64,000 nt of DNA from Edaphosphingomonas laterariae (GTDB taxonomy: Bacteria > Pseudomonadota > Alphaproteobacteria > Sphingomonadales > Sphingomonadaceae), in assembly GCF_900188165.1 (NCBI RefSeq), contig NZ_FZOS01000007.1, forward strand, positions 1 to 64,000, written 5' to 3'. The stretch's first letter is position 1; each line of letters starts with the position of its first letter. The notes under the pieces were generated by a model, which was not told where the DNA came from, did not search any database, and saw only the letters and a program-made list of their open reading frames with translations. The position numbers were made by a program, and so were the translations under genes. Positions 9,043 through 19,755 of this stretch are shown piece by piece.

Positions 9043-9951
9043 TTAGAGCCAGCCGGCGGTGCGATAGCTGTCGGCAGTGGCCTTCAGCCCCGCGTGCGTT
9101 TCCACCTGCGGGCGCCAGATTGCCGCCGGCGGGCGGGCATCGGCGCCGACCACCCAGTCGGGATGGCAGAAATAGCGCACGCGATCGGGCGTCAGCTTGG
9201 CGCCCTTGCCGCGAAACAGGCCGTCGGCGGCGGCGGCGAGGCGCAACACGGGCGCGGGCACGGCGAACGTCTTGACCGGACGGCCGACGGCATCGCCGAG
9301 CGCGAGCGCGAATTCGCGATGATCCCAGCCGGCGGCGCGACCATCATCGGGTTCGTAGCGCTGGCCGATCGCGGCCGGCGCATCGACGAGATCGAGCAGC
9401 AGCCGCGCGAGATCCGACGCTTCGATCAGCGACAGGCGGCCGGCCGGGGGCAGGGTGACGAAGCCCTTGGCCGCCATGCGGAACAGTTCCAGCATCTCAT
9501 GGTCGCCGGGGCCATAGACGGCGGGCGGGCGCACGATCGTCCAGTCGAGCGCGGAATCTTCCATCACCTTTTCCGATTCGGCTTTCGACCAGCCATAATC
9601 GGACAGGCGCGGTTCGCGCGCGGCGAGTGACGAGACGTGGATGAAGCGGCGGATGCCGGCGCCGTTCGCGGCGACCACCATCGCTTCGGTGCCGGCGATA
9701 TTCCCCGCCGCGAAGCCCGACCGATCGGGCGCGTTGATCACGCCGGCGATATGGATCACCGCGCCGGCGCCGTCGCAGAGCCGGGCAAGCGCGTCATGAT
9801 CGTCAAGCGCGCCGGCAACCCATTCCACCCCCGGCATCGGCGCCTGCGGCCCGCGGGCGAGCGCGCGGACGGGGATGCCGCGTTCGCCGGCGATCCGTAG
9901 CACATGGCCGCCGACAAAGCCGGTGCCGCCGGTGATCGCGATGGGCTTCAC
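9043..9951 (-). CDS. NAD-dependent epimerase/dehydratase family protein
   Basis: The 302-residue protein opens with the Rossmann motif TGGTGFVGGHV (about residues 7-17) of extended short-chain dehydrogenases. The usual catalytic YxxxK is replaced or shifted: YGWSKAESEK (Tyr-x3-Lys) follows HVSSLAAREP, so the Ser-Tyr-Lys set is probably present. The protein resembles the atypical/complex-I-like NAD(P)-binding group. Its ATG overlaps the proB stop by 4 bases (ATGA), so it is translated as the third gene of obgE-proB. The substrate is unknown. Confidence 0.8.
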   Translation of the reverse strand: MKPIAITGGTGFVGGHVLRIAGERGIPVRALARGPQAPMPGVEWVAGALDDHDALARLCDGAGAVIHIAGVINAPDRSGFAAGNIAGTEAMVVAANGAGIRRFIHVSSLAAREPRLSDYGWSKAESEKVMEDSALDWTIVRPPAVYGPGDHEMLELFRMAAKGFVTLPPAGRLSLIEASDLARLLLDLVDAPAAIGQRYEPDDGRAAGWDHREFALALGDAVGRPVKTFAVPAPVLRLAAAADGLFRGKGAKLTPDRVRYFCHPDWVVGADARPPAAIWRPQVETHAGLKATADSYRTAGWL

Positions 9952-11072
9952 AGCAGGACCATATGGTCGCGATGGACGAGGGCGGCGCGCGGCGCGTAGC
10001 CGAGCAGGGCTTCCAGCGCGTCGGACCGGCGGCCGACGATGCGGGCGGCGTCGTCGGCATCATATTCGGCCATGCCGCGCGCGACGGGCAGGGCATCGGG
10101 GCCGATAATGTCCACCACGTCGCCGCGTGCGAAGCGGCCGTCGACGGAGGTGGCGCCGGCCGGCAGCAGGCTGCGCCCCTGGCCGAGGGCAGCCGCCGCG
10201 CCGGCATCGACATGGATCGCGCCCTTGGCGGTGAGCCGCCCGGCCAGCCACGCCTTGCGGGCCGATGCGCCCCTTTCCGCGACGAACACCGTGCCACGGC
10301 CGCCATCGGCGAACGCGGTCAACGGCCGATCGAGCTTGCCGGAGATAATGGCGAGGTGGGCGCCCGCGCTCATCGCGATCCGCGCGGCTTCCAGCTTGGA
10401 AACCATGCCGCCGGACCCCATGCCCGATGCCGATCCCGTGTCCGCCATCGCGCGGATGCCGGCGTCGATGCGGGTGACTTCGGGCACCAGCCGGGCATCC
10501 GGGTCGCGATGCGGGTTGGCGGTGTAGAGGCCGTCGATATCCGAAAGCAGCACCACGCCGCGCGCGGCGGCCGCCTGGCCGATCCGCGCCGCCAGCCGGT
10601 CATTGTCGCCGAAGCGGATTTCTGCGGTCGCCACCGAATCATTCTCGTTGATCACCGGCACGACGCCCAGCGTCATCAGCCGATCGAGCGTCGCGGCGGC
10701 GTTGAGATAGCGGCGGCGATCTTCCAGATCGTCGAGCGTGACGAGCATCTGCGCGGCGGTGAGGCCGCGTTCGCCCAGCAATTCCGCCCAGCAATGCGAC
10801 AGCGCGATCTGGCCGGTGGCGGCTGCCGCCTGCGCATCCTCCAGGCTGGCACGTCCGCCCTTGGGCAGGCCCAGCCGCCGCGCGCCAAGCGCGATCGCGC
10901 CCGAAGACACGACCGCGACCTGCTGGCCGGCGGCGACGCGATCGGCGATGTCGGCGACGACGCCGGCCATCCAGTCGCGCCGCACCTGTCCGCTCGGATC
11001 GACCAGCAGGGCCGATCCGATCTTGATGACGAGGCGCGGGCAGGTTGCGGGGGCGAAACGGCCGGCGGGCAT
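9948..11072 (-). CDS. proB: Glutamate 5-kinase
   Basis: This is the first enzyme of proline synthesis, making glutamyl-5-phosphate from glutamate and ATP in the cytoplasm. The 374-residue protein has the amino-acid kinase domain (KIGSALL near the start, SSGAIALG, NENDSVAT, and SGMGSGGM, the substrate loop) and a C-terminal PUA domain (about 275-365). I placed the start at the ATG giving MPAGRFAPAT; the frame extends 30 codons further into the end of obgE but reads as low-complexity there. It lies 16 bases after obgE, an arrangement usual in alphaproteobacteria. Confidence 0.95.
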   Translation of the reverse strand: MPAGRFAPATCPRLVIKIGSALLVDPSGQVRRDWMAGVVADIADRVAAGQQVAVVSSGAIALGARRLGLPKGGRASLEDAQAAAATGQIALSHCWAELLGERGLTAAQMLVTLDDLEDRRRYLNAAATLDRLMTLGVVPVINENDSVATAEIRFGDNDRLAARIGQAAAARGVVLLSDIDGLYTANPHRDPDARLVPEVTRIDAGIRAMADTGSASGMGSGGMVSKLEAARIAMSAGAHLAIISGKLDRPLTAFADGGRGTVFVAERGASARKAWLAGRLTAKGAIHVDAGAAAALGQGRSLLPAGATSVDGRFARGDVVDIIGPDALPVARGMAEYDADDAARIVGRRSDALEALLGYAPRAALVHRDHMVLL

Positions 11073-11088
11073 CAACGGCCCCGGATGC

Positions 11089-12739
<1,651 letters not shown>

Positions 12740-12748
<9 letters not shown>

Positions 12749-12769
12749 CAGTGTTAATAAGCCTATCCT
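12740..12769 (+). promoter_or_regulatory. Promoter and TetR operator of the divergent pair
   Basis: A sigma70-type promoter for the plus-strand hydrolase is visible: TTGACA at 12742-12747, a 16-base spacer and TATCCT at 12764-12769. The imperfect palindrome TATTgACAtcagTGTtAATA at 12740-12759 (14 of 20 bases symmetric) covers the -35 box and the spacer. That is the classic position for repression by the adjacent TetR protein. Confidence 0.65.
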
Positions 12770-12793
12770 GTCCCCATCCACGGAGGTTGCATG

Positions 12794-13633
12794 ATGCCCG
12801 AAACCCCGAAAGATCTGACCATCACCCCCCGTGACCGCCGTTTCGGTCGCGGCAAGCCGATGGATCGTTGGTGGCTGGCGGGCGACCCGGTTGCAACCGC
12901 ATTCTACAACGCTTTGTCGGTCACCTTTCCAAAGGGGGAAGGATTCTTCATCGACAGCGTGCGCAAGTTTCGCGATGGCGCGCCGCCGGTGCTGGCGGCC
13001 GAAATCGCCGCCTTCACCCGGCAGGAGGTGATGCACACGCGCGAGCATGTCGCCTTCAACCGCCGCGTCACCGATGCCGGCTATGATGTCAGCACGCTGG
13101 AGGAGGCTGTCGACCAGCGGCTCGCCTTCATCCGCTCAAAGCCGCCGATCGGCAGCCTGGCGTCGACCATGGCGCTGGAACATTTCACGGCGATTCTGGC
13201 GCACGAACTGCTGGCCGATCCCCGCCATCTGGCTGGCGCCGATCCGCAGGGCGCGGCGATGTGGCGCTGGCATGCGGTGGAGGAGATCGAGCATAAGGGC
13301 GTCGCCTACGACACCTGGCTCCACGCGACGAAGGATTGGCCGCGCTTCAAGCGCTGGCGGGTGAAGGCCAAGGTGATGCTGCTCGTCACCCGCAACTTCA
13401 TGGTCGATCGCACGAAGGGCGTGCTCGAACTGCTTCGGCAGGATGGCCTTTCCGGCCCGCGCCTGTGGTGGCGGACCTTCTGGTTCGCTTTCGTGAAGCC
13501 GGGGATGATGCGCAAGATTCTCGCCGCCTGGCTCGCTTTCTTCCTGCCCGGCTTCCATCCGTGGAAGCATGACGATCGCGCGCTGATCGCCGCCGCCGAG
13601 ACCGATGAGGCGCCGGTCGCGCTGGCGGCCTGA
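12794..13633 (+). CDS. Metal-dependent hydrolase (PF10118/COG3687 family)
   Basis: This ~279-residue protein belongs to the poorly understood family annotated as predicted metal-dependent hydrolases. It shows a helical di-metal pattern: EVMHTREH, ALEHFTAILAHELL and EEIEHKGVAYD each carry Glu and His at spacings seen in ferritin-like metal sites. A hydrophobic stretch near residues 225-262 may touch the membrane. Two ATGs are adjacent (12791, 12794); the GGAGG spacing favours 12794. Expression is probably controlled by the divergent TetR regulator. In vivo substrate is unknown. Confidence 0.8.
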   Translation: MPETPKDLTITPRDRRFGRGKPMDRWWLAGDPVATAFYNALSVTFPKGEGFFIDSVRKFRDGAPPVLAAEIAAFTRQEVMHTREHVAFNRRVTDAGYDVSTLEEAVDQRLAFIRSKPPIGSLASTMALEHFTAILAHELLADPRHLAGADPQGAAMWRWHAVEEIEHKGVAYDTWLHATKDWPRFKRWRVKAKVMLLVTRNFMVDRTKGVLELLRQDGLSGPRLWWRTFWFAFVKPGMMRKILAAWLAFFLPGFHPWKHDDRALIAAAETDEAPVALAA

Positions 13634-13649
13634 GCATTTCCCACAATAG

Positions 13650-13690
13650 AAAAGGGCCCTGTCCCCGGCATGGGGAGAGGGCCCTTGTTC
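13650..13690. terminator. Bidirectional terminator between convergent genes
   Basis: The arms AAGGGCCCT and AGGGCCCTT plus an inner TCCCC/GGGGA pair form a 14-bp stem with a 5-base loop, between the hydrolase stop and the convergent GNAT stop. A-rich and T-rich flanks suit termination in both directions. Confidence 0.8.
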
Positions 13691-13711
13691 CTTATTGCCT
13701 GCCGCCTCGGT

Positions 13712-14263
13712 TCAGGCGGCGAGGGCTGGGTTCACCGGTTCGCCCTGCGCGCCGGCCTGGCGGGTGAAGCGCGCGCAGGCGACATCGCGGCCACGCGCGA
13801 CGCTGCGCCGCATCACCACCTCGCCGGTGGGCTGGAAGCCCAGCTTGTACAGCACATTGGCCGAAGCCGGATTGTCCAGGAAATGGCCGGCGACCAGTTC
13901 GGCGATGCGCAGCGAATCATCCGCCATGCCGATCACGGCGCGCGCCGCCTCGGTGGCGAAGCCCAGGCCCCAATAGGGACGCGCGATCCAGTAGCCGAGT
14001 TCGATGGCGCCGCTGTCTTCGCGCTGCAGGCCGATTCCGCCGATCAGGCGGGGCGCGCCATGGGTGCGGGCGAAGATCAGGAAATCAGGCAGTTGCGGGT
14101 CGCGCGCCATGCCGATGTAGCTGCGCGCATCCTCCATGCGATACGGCCAGGGCACACGCGCAAGATTGCGCACGACCACTTCGTCGCCAATGGCGGCGTG
14201 CAGCGCGGCGTCATCCTCTTCCCAGGCGGGCCGCAACAGCAGCCGTTCGGTTCTCGCAAACAT
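13712..14263 (-). CDS. GNAT-family N-acetyltransferase (RimJ-like)
   Basis: The 183-residue protein starts MFARTERLLLRPAWEEDD, typical of the RimJ/RimL acetyltransferase group, and has the acetyl-CoA binding segment RPYWGLGFATEAARAVIGMA (about 105-124) and the ASANVLYKLGF motif near the C-terminus. It should acetylate an amino group on a protein or small molecule, possibly a ribosomal protein given the neighbours rplU and rpmA. In many alphaproteobacteria a gene of this kind sits between rpmA and obgE. Confidence 0.85.
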   Translation of the reverse strand: MFARTERLLLRPAWEEDDAALHAAIGDEVVVRNLARVPWPYRMEDARSYIGMARDPQLPDFLIFARTHGAPRLIGGIGLQREDSGAIELGYWIARPYWGLGFATEAARAVIGMADDSLRIAELVAGHFLDNPASANVLYKLGFQPTGEVVMRRSVARGRDVACARFTRQAGAQGEPVNPALAA

Positions 14264-14333
14264 GGGTTCTACTCTCCCGTCTTTTCGCCGTGCTTATGCC
14301 CGAAAAGGGTTACAGCGCGACGACATGTGGAGA

Positions 14334-14423
14334 GGGAGACAGCAAAAAGGGAGGCGGTGCGACCCGTCTCCCTCACGGTCCATCGAATGGACCTTTCGGG
14401 TCGCCCACTGGACGACCCGAAAA
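14334..14423 (-). terminator. Triple stem-loop after rpmA
   Basis: Reading in the direction of rpmA, three hairpins follow the stop codon: TTTCGGGTCG/CGACCCGAAA (14394-14422), GGTCCAT-cga-ATGGACC (14377-14393) and GGGAGAC/GTCTCCC (14334-14372). The first begins about 14 bases after the stop. None has a long T-run. They probably end or trim the rplU-rpmA transcript before the GNAT gene. Confidence 0.6.
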
Positions 14424-14435
14424 CCGGTTCGTCCG

Positions 14436-14705
14436 TTACTCGGCGGCTTCCGCCACCGCGTCAACGCTCACATATTTCCGGCCGAGCTTGCCTTCGTGGA
14501 AGGCCACGCGGCCGGCGGTCAGCGCGAACAGGGTGTGATCCTTGCCCATGCCGACATTGCGGCCCGGGTACACCTTGGTCCCGCGCTGGCGAATAATGAT
14601 GTTGCCGCCGATCACTTCCTGACCGCCGAACTTCTTCACGCCGAGGCGACGGCCAGCCGAATCGCGACCGTTGCGCGAGGAGCCGCCTGCTTTCTTATGT
14701 GCCAT
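14436..14705 (-). CDS. rpmA: 50S ribosomal protein L27
   Basis: The 89-residue protein begins [20 protein letters not shown] and contains [12 protein letters not shown] and [14 protein letters not shown], the standard L27 sequence; its N-terminal tail reaches the peptidyl transferase centre. It lies 22 bases after rplU and is co-transcribed with it. Confidence 0.98.
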   Translation of the reverse strand: MAHKKAGGSSRNGRDSAGRRLGVKKFGGQEVIGGNIIIRQRGTKVYPGRNVGMGKDHTLFALTAGRVAFHEGKLGRKYVSVDAVAEAAE

Positions 14706-14727
14706 TTTCTATACTCCTACGCTGGGC

Positions 14728-15087
14728 TCAGGCTTCGGCAGCCGCAGGCGCGTCGGCCTTCTTCGACGCCTTCTTCGCCTTCGGGGCTTCGCCGCCGATC
14801 GACAGGATCTTCAGGATCGTGTGCTGCTGGCGGTGGCCGTTGCGGCGGCGATAGTTGTGGCGGCGGCGCTTCTTGAACACGATCACCTTTTCGCCCTTTG
14901 CCTGGGCGATGATCTCGGCGGCAACGGTCAGGCCGTTGACGTCCTTCAGTTCCGAACCTTCGCCGGCGAGCAGCACGTCGCTGAGCTGCACGGTCGAGCC
15001 CGCGTCACCCGCGATCTTCTCGACGACGATCTTGTCTCCTGCGGCAACGCGATACTGCTTGCCGCCCGTGCGCACGATTGCGAACAT
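14728..15087 (-). CDS. rplU: 50S ribosomal protein L21
   Basis: The 119-residue protein starts [14 protein letters not shown] and has the [16 protein letters not shown] rRNA-binding loop of L21. A lysine- and alanine-rich C-terminal tail (about 102-119, [16 protein letters not shown]) goes beyond the E. coli length, as is common in alphaproteobacteria. A TTGACA -35 box lies about 100 bases upstream. It is the first gene of rplU-rpmA. Confidence 0.97.
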   Translation of the reverse strand: MFAIVRTGGKQYRVAAGDKIVVEKIAGDAGSTVQLSDVLLAGEGSELKDVNGLTVAAEIIAQAKGEKVIVFKKRRRHNYRRRNGHRQQHTILKILSIGGEAPKAKKASKKADAPAAAEA

Positions 15088-15165
15088 GGCCCTCATCTTC
15101 TTCAAAAGCTGGTACCCACGCAAGGCCAAGGCTGCGGCCTAGACCCCCGCATTGGGAAGGCCGCG

Positions 15166-15194
15166 CTGCTACTGGAAGCCCGCCCATCTGTCAA
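15166..15194 (-). promoter_or_regulatory. Candidate promoter of rplU-rpmA
   Basis: On the minus strand a perfect TTGACA (15194-15189) is followed after 17 bases by TAGCAG (15171-15166), a poor -10 match. It would give a leader of about 70 bases before rplU. Confidence 0.4.
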
Positions 15195-15297
15195 CGTCAT
15201 AGCGCGGATTGGCCGGGATCGACCGGGCGATGGACCGGACGAAAGCCGCGCCGATCGGGGTTTGACTGCGGAAAACCCGCCGTTAAGGGGAGGTAGC

Positions 15298-15357
15298 ATG
15301 ATCGTTAAGCACTTTGAACGCCGTGGCCGCCCCGGCAAAGCTGCCCCCCGTGGCTGA
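15298..15357 (+). other. Short leader frame before the serine hydrolase
   Basis: ATG 15298 has the best ribosome binding site in this stretch (GGGGAGG, 4-5 bases upstream) but opens a frame of only 19 codons that ends at TGA 15355-15357. The hydrolase frame overlaps it in a different phase. A run of six C at 15344-15349 lies where one added or lost base would join the two frames. It may be a leader peptide or the sign of a frameshift in the true start of the hydrolase. Confidence 0.4.
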
Positions 15358-16681
15358 GGCCGATCCGCGCAAGGATATCCTCCACGATACCCGGCCGGGC
15401 ATGGCCGATTCGGGCGTTTCGCGCGCCCGGCGCTCGTGGAAGCGCGGGGCGATCGTGGGGGCGCTGCTGCTCGGCGCCGCGACGGCTTATTCGCTGACCG
15501 ATTTCGACGAAGACAAGTGGATTCCCGAACAGGCGCCGCGCGCGCCGGAACGGGCGCGGGTGGCGATCACGCCGGGCGTGCCGACGCCGGGGGCGCACCT
15601 GGTGGATTATGCGCGGCTCGATGCGCGGCTCAACCGGCTGGTCGAGGCGAAGGATATGGTCGGCCTCGGCATCGCGGTGGTCGAAAAGGGGCAGATCAGC
15701 TTCGTGAAGGGCTATGGCCTTACCGAAGCGGGCGGCAGCGAGAAGGTGTCGACCGGCACGGTGTTCCGCTGGGCCTCCTTGTCCAAGGGCGTCGCCGGCA
15801 CGCTCGTCGCCAAGCTGGCGGAGGAGGGCAAATTCTCGCTCGCCGATCCGATCGGTAAATGGGCGCCGTCGCTGAAACTGCCCAATAATGGCGAGAATCT
15901 CGTCTCGCTGGCCGATCTGCTCGCCCATCGCACGGGCGTCGTCCACAATGCCTATGACGACAAGCTGGAAGGCGGCGTCGATCCGCACGTCATCCGCACC
16001 GAGCTTGGCGCGCTCGACGCCTATTGCAAGCCGGCGACCTGCCACACCTATCAGAATGTCGCCTTCGACGCGGCGAGCGAGGCCGTCGCCAACGCCACCA
16101 AGCGGTCTTACGCCGATATGGTCGCGCGCAAGCTGTTCGTGCCGCTGGGCATGACCAGCGCCACCGTCACCCGCGCGGGGCTCGAAGGGTCGGCCAGCTG
16201 GGCGCGGCCGCATGTCGGCCACCGGACGCTGAAGGTGGAGGACGCTTATTACAAGGTGCCGGCCGCCGGCGGCGTGAATTCGTCGATCTTCGATCTCGGC
16301 CTGTGGCTGCAGGCGCAGATGGGCGGCGATCCGCAGGTCGTTTCGCCCGCCGTGCTGGAGGTGATCCACACCCCGCGCGTCTCGGTGGAGCGGCGCCACG
16401 CCCGTTCGCGCTTCGATCGCGACGTCACCGACCAGCGTTATTCGATGGGCTGGCGCGACATGTTCTACGATGGCCATCACATCGTCGGCCATCGCGGCGC
16501 GGTTGCCGGCTATCGCTCGCTGGTCTTCTTCGACCCCGTAACGAAGAACGGCGTCGCGGTGCTGTGGAATTCGCAGAGCAGCAAGCCGCTGGGCGTGCAG
16601 AACGAGGTGTTCGACATGTTCTACGGCCGCCCGTCCGAGGATTGGATGGAGCTCGACAAGAAGGAAAATCGCGGCCGCTGA
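15314..16681 (+). CDS. Serine hydrolase, beta-lactamase/PBP4* family
   Basis: The up to 455-residue protein has one N-terminal membrane anchor (about 45-62) and a periplasmic beta-lactamase-like domain. It carries the SLSK catalytic tetrad motif (Ser-x-x-Lys), YQN (Tyr-x-Asn) and HRG near the C-terminus in place of KTG, as in class C-like esterases and D-aminopeptidases. It may cut peptidoglycan peptides or esters. The start is uncertain: TTG 15314, GTG 15350 and ATG 15401 are in frame but none has a good ribosome binding site, whereas an out-of-frame ATG at 15298 does. Confidence 0.85.
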   Translation: MNAVAAPAKLPPVAEADPRKDILHDTRPGMADSGVSRARRSWKRGAIVGALLLGAATAYSLTDFDEDKWIPEQAPRAPERARVAITPGVPTPGAHLVDYARLDARLNRLVEAKDMVGLGIAVVEKGQISFVKGYGLTEAGGSEKVSTGTVFRWASLSKGVAGTLVAKLAEEGKFSLADPIGKWAPSLKLPNNGENLVSLADLLAHRTGVVHNAYDDKLEGGVDPHVIRTELGALDAYCKPATCHTYQNVAFDAASEAVANATKRSYADMVARKLFVPLGMTSATVTRAGLEGSASWARPHVGHRTLKVEDAYYKVPAAGGVNSSIFDLGLWLQAQMGGDPQVVSPAVLEVIHTPRVSVERRHARSRFDRDVTDQRYSMGWRDMFYDGHHIVGHRGAVAGYRSLVFFDPVTKNGVAVLWNSQSSKPLGVQNEVFDMFYGRPSEDWMELDKKENRGR

Positions 16682-16743
16682 AACAATGTCTGGCCCGTCG
16701 GACGCTTGAAAATCGGGGGGGAGGGCATAAAGCGTGTCGCACT

Positions 16744-18183
16744 ATGACCGCACCTCGCACCCTGTACGAGAAGATCTGGGACGCGCATGTCGTCGAACGG
16801 CGTGACGACGGCACCTGCCTGATCTTCATCGATCGCCATCTGGTTCACGAAGTCACCAGCCCGCAGGCCTTTGAAGGGCTTCGTTCGGCCGGGCGCAAGG
16901 TGCGTCGTCCCGATCTTACCCTTGCGGTGCCCGATCATAACCTGCCGACCACGCCGCGCGTGGGCGCCGACGGCGAACGGCTGCCGATCGCCGATGTCGA
17001 GTCGGCCCAGCAGCTCGCCGCGCTTGAAAAGAACGCGCCCGCCTTCGGCATCCGCTATATCGACGCGATCGCGCCCGAACAGGGCATCGTCCACGTCGTC
17101 GGGCCGGAACAGGGCTTCTCGCTGCCGGGCACCACCATCGTCTGCGGCGACAGCCACACGTCCTGCCATGGCGGCCTCGGCGCGCTGGCCTTCGGCATCG
17201 GCACGTCGGAGGTGGAGCATGTGCTCGCCACCCAGACGCTGCTCCTGAAGCCGTCGAAGACGATGGAAGTGCGCGTCGACGGCAAGCTCGGCTTCGGCGT
17301 CAGCCCCAAGGATGTCGTGCTCGCCATCATCGGCAAGATCGGCGCGGCCGGCGGCACCGGCTATGTCATCGAATATACCGGCAGCGTGTTCCGCGAGATG
17401 TCGGTCGAAGGGCGGCTCACCGTATCCAACATGTCGATCGAGGGTGGCGCGCGTGCCGGCCTCGTCGCGCCGGATGACACCACCTTCGCCTATCTGAAGG
17501 GGCGGCCGATGGCGCCCACGGGTGAGAATTGGGACAAGGCGGTTGCCTGGTGGCGCTCGCTGGCGACCGATCCGGGCGCGCGCTACGACAAGGTGGTCAC
17601 GCTCGATGCCGCCGATATCGCGCCCAGCCTCACCTGGGGCACCAGCCCCGAGGATGTGGTGCCGATCACCGGTGTCGTGCCCGATCCGATGAGCTTCGCC
17701 GATCCGTCGAAGCAGGAAGCCGCCCGCAAGTCGCTCGACTATATGGGCCTCGCCCCCGGCACGCGGATGCAGGACGTGGCGGTAGAGAATATCTTCATCG
17801 GCAGCTGTACCAACAGCCGGATCGAGGATCTGCGCGCCGCGGCCGAGGTGGCGAAGGGGCGCCATGTTGCATCGAACATCCGCCAGGCGCTGGTCGTGCC
17901 GGGCTCGGGCCTCGTCAAGCGGCAGGCCGAGGCCGAAGGGCTCGATCGCATCTTCATCGAGGCTGGTTTCCAGTGGCGCGAGCCCGGCTGTTCGATGTGC
18001 CTTGCCATGAACCCGGACAAGGTGCCCGCGGGCGAACGCTGCGCATCGACCAGCAACCGCAACTTCGTCGGCCGGCAGGGGCCGGGATCGCGCACGCATC
18101 TCGTGTCGCCGGCGATGGCGGCGGCGGCGGCGGTCACCGGGCGGCTGACCGACGTGCGCGATCTGCTGGGAGCATCGGCTTGA
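16744..18183 (+). CDS. leuC: 3-isopropylmalate dehydratase large subunit
   Basis: LeuC (479 residues) with LeuD converts 2-isopropylmalate to 3-isopropylmalate in leucine synthesis. The [4Fe-4S] ligands are in GSCTNSR and GCSMC, and [16 protein letters not shown] and [10 protein letters not shown] are family signatures. The start is ATG 16744, giving [15 protein letters not shown]. Its stop overlaps the TTG start of an MBL-fold gene, so leuC, the MBL gene and leuD are one unit. Confidence 0.97.
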   Translation: MTAPRTLYEKIWDAHVVERRDDGTCLIFIDRHLVHEVTSPQAFEGLRSAGRKVRRPDLTLAVPDHNLPTTPRVGADGERLPIADVESAQQLAALEKNAPAFGIRYIDAIAPEQGIVHVVGPEQGFSLPGTTIVCGDSHTSCHGGLGALAFGIGTSEVEHVLATQTLLLKPSKTMEVRVDGKLGFGVSPKDVVLAIIGKIGAAGGTGYVIEYTGSVFREMSVEGRLTVSNMSIEGGARAGLVAPDDTTFAYLKGRPMAPTGENWDKAVAWWRSLATDPGARYDKVVTLDAADIAPSLTWGTSPEDVVPITGVVPDPMSFADPSKQEAARKSLDYMGLAPGTRMQDVAVENIFIGSCTNSRIEDLRAAAEVAKGRHVASNIRQALVVPGSGLVKRQAEAEGLDRIFIEAGFQWREPGCSMCLAMNPDKVPAGERCASTSNRNFVGRQGPGSRTHLVSPAMAAAAAVTGRLTDVRDLLGASA

Positions 18184-19028
18184 AGCGGCTTGCGGCGCTT
18201 GCGGCGGGCCTCGCGCTCGCCGCCGCCGCGCCTGCCACTTCGGCCACGCCCGCCACCCCGCCGGAGATCAAGCTGTGGCGGCTCGATTGCGGCCACGTCA
18301 CCAATGCCGATCTCGACATGTTTGCCGACAGCTATGCGCTGGCCGGCAAGCGCAAGGATCTGGTGATCAGCTGCTATCTGGTCCGCCATGGCAATGATTA
18401 TCTGTTGTGGGATGCAGGTTTCGGCGCGGAACTGGCCGGCCGCGTGCAGCAAGGTCCGCCGGAAATCACCAGCAGCCTAAAGCGCACCATCGTGGATCAA
18501 CTGCGCGATATCGGCGTGAAGCCCGAACAGGTTCGCCATGTCGGCATCAGCCACATGCATTATGATCATGTCGGTCAGGCGGCGAGCTTTCCCACGGCGA
18601 CCCTGCTGATCGGGGCGGAGGATCTGGCGATCCTGTCGGCGGGGCCGGAGAAACCCTTGCTCGAACCGAAGCGGCTTGCCCCGTGGATCGCCGGCAAGGC
18701 GCCCAGGGAGGCGGTGGTCGGCGACAAGGATGTCTATGGCGACGGCAGCGTCGTCATGCTCACCACGCCGGGGCATACGCCGGGCCATCATGCGCTGCTG
18801 GTGCGGCTGAAGAACAAGGGCCCGGTGCTGATCACCGGCGATCTATATCATGTGGCCGAACAGGTGCCGCTGCGCGCCGTGCCGCGTTTCAACATGGATC
18901 GGGTGCAAACCCTGTCCAGCCAGCAACGCTTCGGCGCGATCGCCGATGCGCTGAAGGCGACCGTCATTATCGAACATGAGCCGGCCGACGTGCCCAAGCT
19001 CCCCGCATTCCCGGAGGCCGCGGACTGA
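18180..19028 (+). CDS. N-acyl homoserine lactonase-like MBL-fold protein
   Basis: The 282-residue protein begins at TTG 18180 (GGGAG 7 bases upstream), inside the leuC stop TTGA, and has a signal peptide cleaved near residue 20. The metallo-beta-lactamase site is complete: SHMHYDHVG (HxHxDH), TPGHTPGHH, the bridging Asp in TGDLYH and a late His in IEHEPAD. The layout matches the AiiA/AhlA lactonase branch, which opens the lactone ring of quorum signals, but the export signal would place it in the periplasm. Other lactones or thioesters are possible substrates. Its stop shares one base with the leuD start. Confidence 0.85.
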   Translation: MKRLAALAAGLALAAAAPATSATPATPPEIKLWRLDCGHVTNADLDMFADSYALAGKRKDLVISCYLVRHGNDYLLWDAGFGAELAGRVQQGPPEITSSLKRTIVDQLRDIGVKPEQVRHVGISHMHYDHVGQAASFPTATLLIGAEDLAILSAGPEKPLLEPKRLAPWIAGKAPREAVVGDKDVYGDGSVVMLTTPGHTPGHHALLVRLKNKGPVLITGDLYHVAEQVPLRAVPRFNMDRVQTLSSQQRFGAIADALKATVIIEHEPADVPKLPAFPEAAD

Positions 19029-19612
19029 TGGAACCGATCACCACCGTTGAAGGCCGCGCTTTCCCGCTCGGCCGCAAGAATGTCGACACCGACGTCATCA
19101 TTCCCGCCCATTATCTGAAGACGATCACGCGCGCGGGCCTCGGCAAGGGCGCGTTCGAAACCATCCGGGCCGAACCCGGCAATGTGTTCGACGATCCGGC
19201 CTATGCCGGTGCGCCGATCATCATCGCCGGCGACAATTTCGGCTGCGGATCGAGCCGCGAGCATGCCGCCTGGGCGCTGGGCGACATGGGCGTGAAGGCG
19301 GTGATCGCGCCCAGCTTTTCCGACATCTTCTCGGGCAATGCGTTCAAGAACGGCATCGTCACCGTGGTGCTGCCGCAGGAAGCGGTGGACCGGCTGCTCG
19401 CAGTGGCGAAGGACCATCCGATCACGATCGATCTGGAAAGCCGGACGGTGACGACGCCGTTCCAGGATCGCTTCACGTTCGAGATCGATCCCTTCCGCCG
19501 CGATTGCCTGATGAACGGCCTGGACGAGATCGGCCTGACGCTGGCGCGCGACGCCGCGATCGCGGCCTATGAAACGAAGATCGCGGTCGAGCGGCCCTGG
19601 CTGGCGAATTGA
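19028..19612 (+). CDS. leuD: 3-isopropylmalate dehydratase small subunit
   Basis: This 194-residue protein is the small subunit partner of LeuC. It has the swivel-domain signatures [27 protein letters not shown] and [12 protein letters not shown]. The ATG shares its A with the TGA of the MBL gene, so translation is coupled. Confidence 0.97.
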   Translation: MEPITTVEGRAFPLGRKNVDTDVIIPAHYLKTITRAGLGKGAFETIRAEPGNVFDDPAYAGAPIIIAGDNFGCGSSREHAAWALGDMGVKAVIAPSFSDIFSGNAFKNGIVTVVLPQEAVDRLLAVAKDHPITIDLESRTVTTPFQDRFTFEIDPFRRDCLMNGLDEIGLTLARDAAIAAYETKIAVERPWLAN

Positions 19613-19639
19613 ACGCTGCCGCCGACCACCATGCCGGCA

Positions 19640-19719
19640 TGCTGAGCTTGTTTCAGCATCCATTGCCGCAACAGTCCGGTTTCGCACGGAGCGGCAATGG
19701 ATCCTGACCGCCGTCAGGA
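19640..19719. repeat. Multi-hairpin intergenic palindromic element
   Basis: Three nested palindromes fill the gap after leuD: TGCTGA/TCAGCA (19640-19658), a perfect 12-bp pair ATCCATTGCCGC/GCGGCAATGGAT (19658-19702) and TCCTGAC-cgcc-GTCAGGA (19702-19719). Such units are common extragenic repeats in sphingomonads (from memory) and here may end or stabilise the leu mRNA. Confidence 0.7.
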
Positions 19720-19755
19720 TGACGAAAACGAAAAGCACGAACGGGAGAGAATCGC

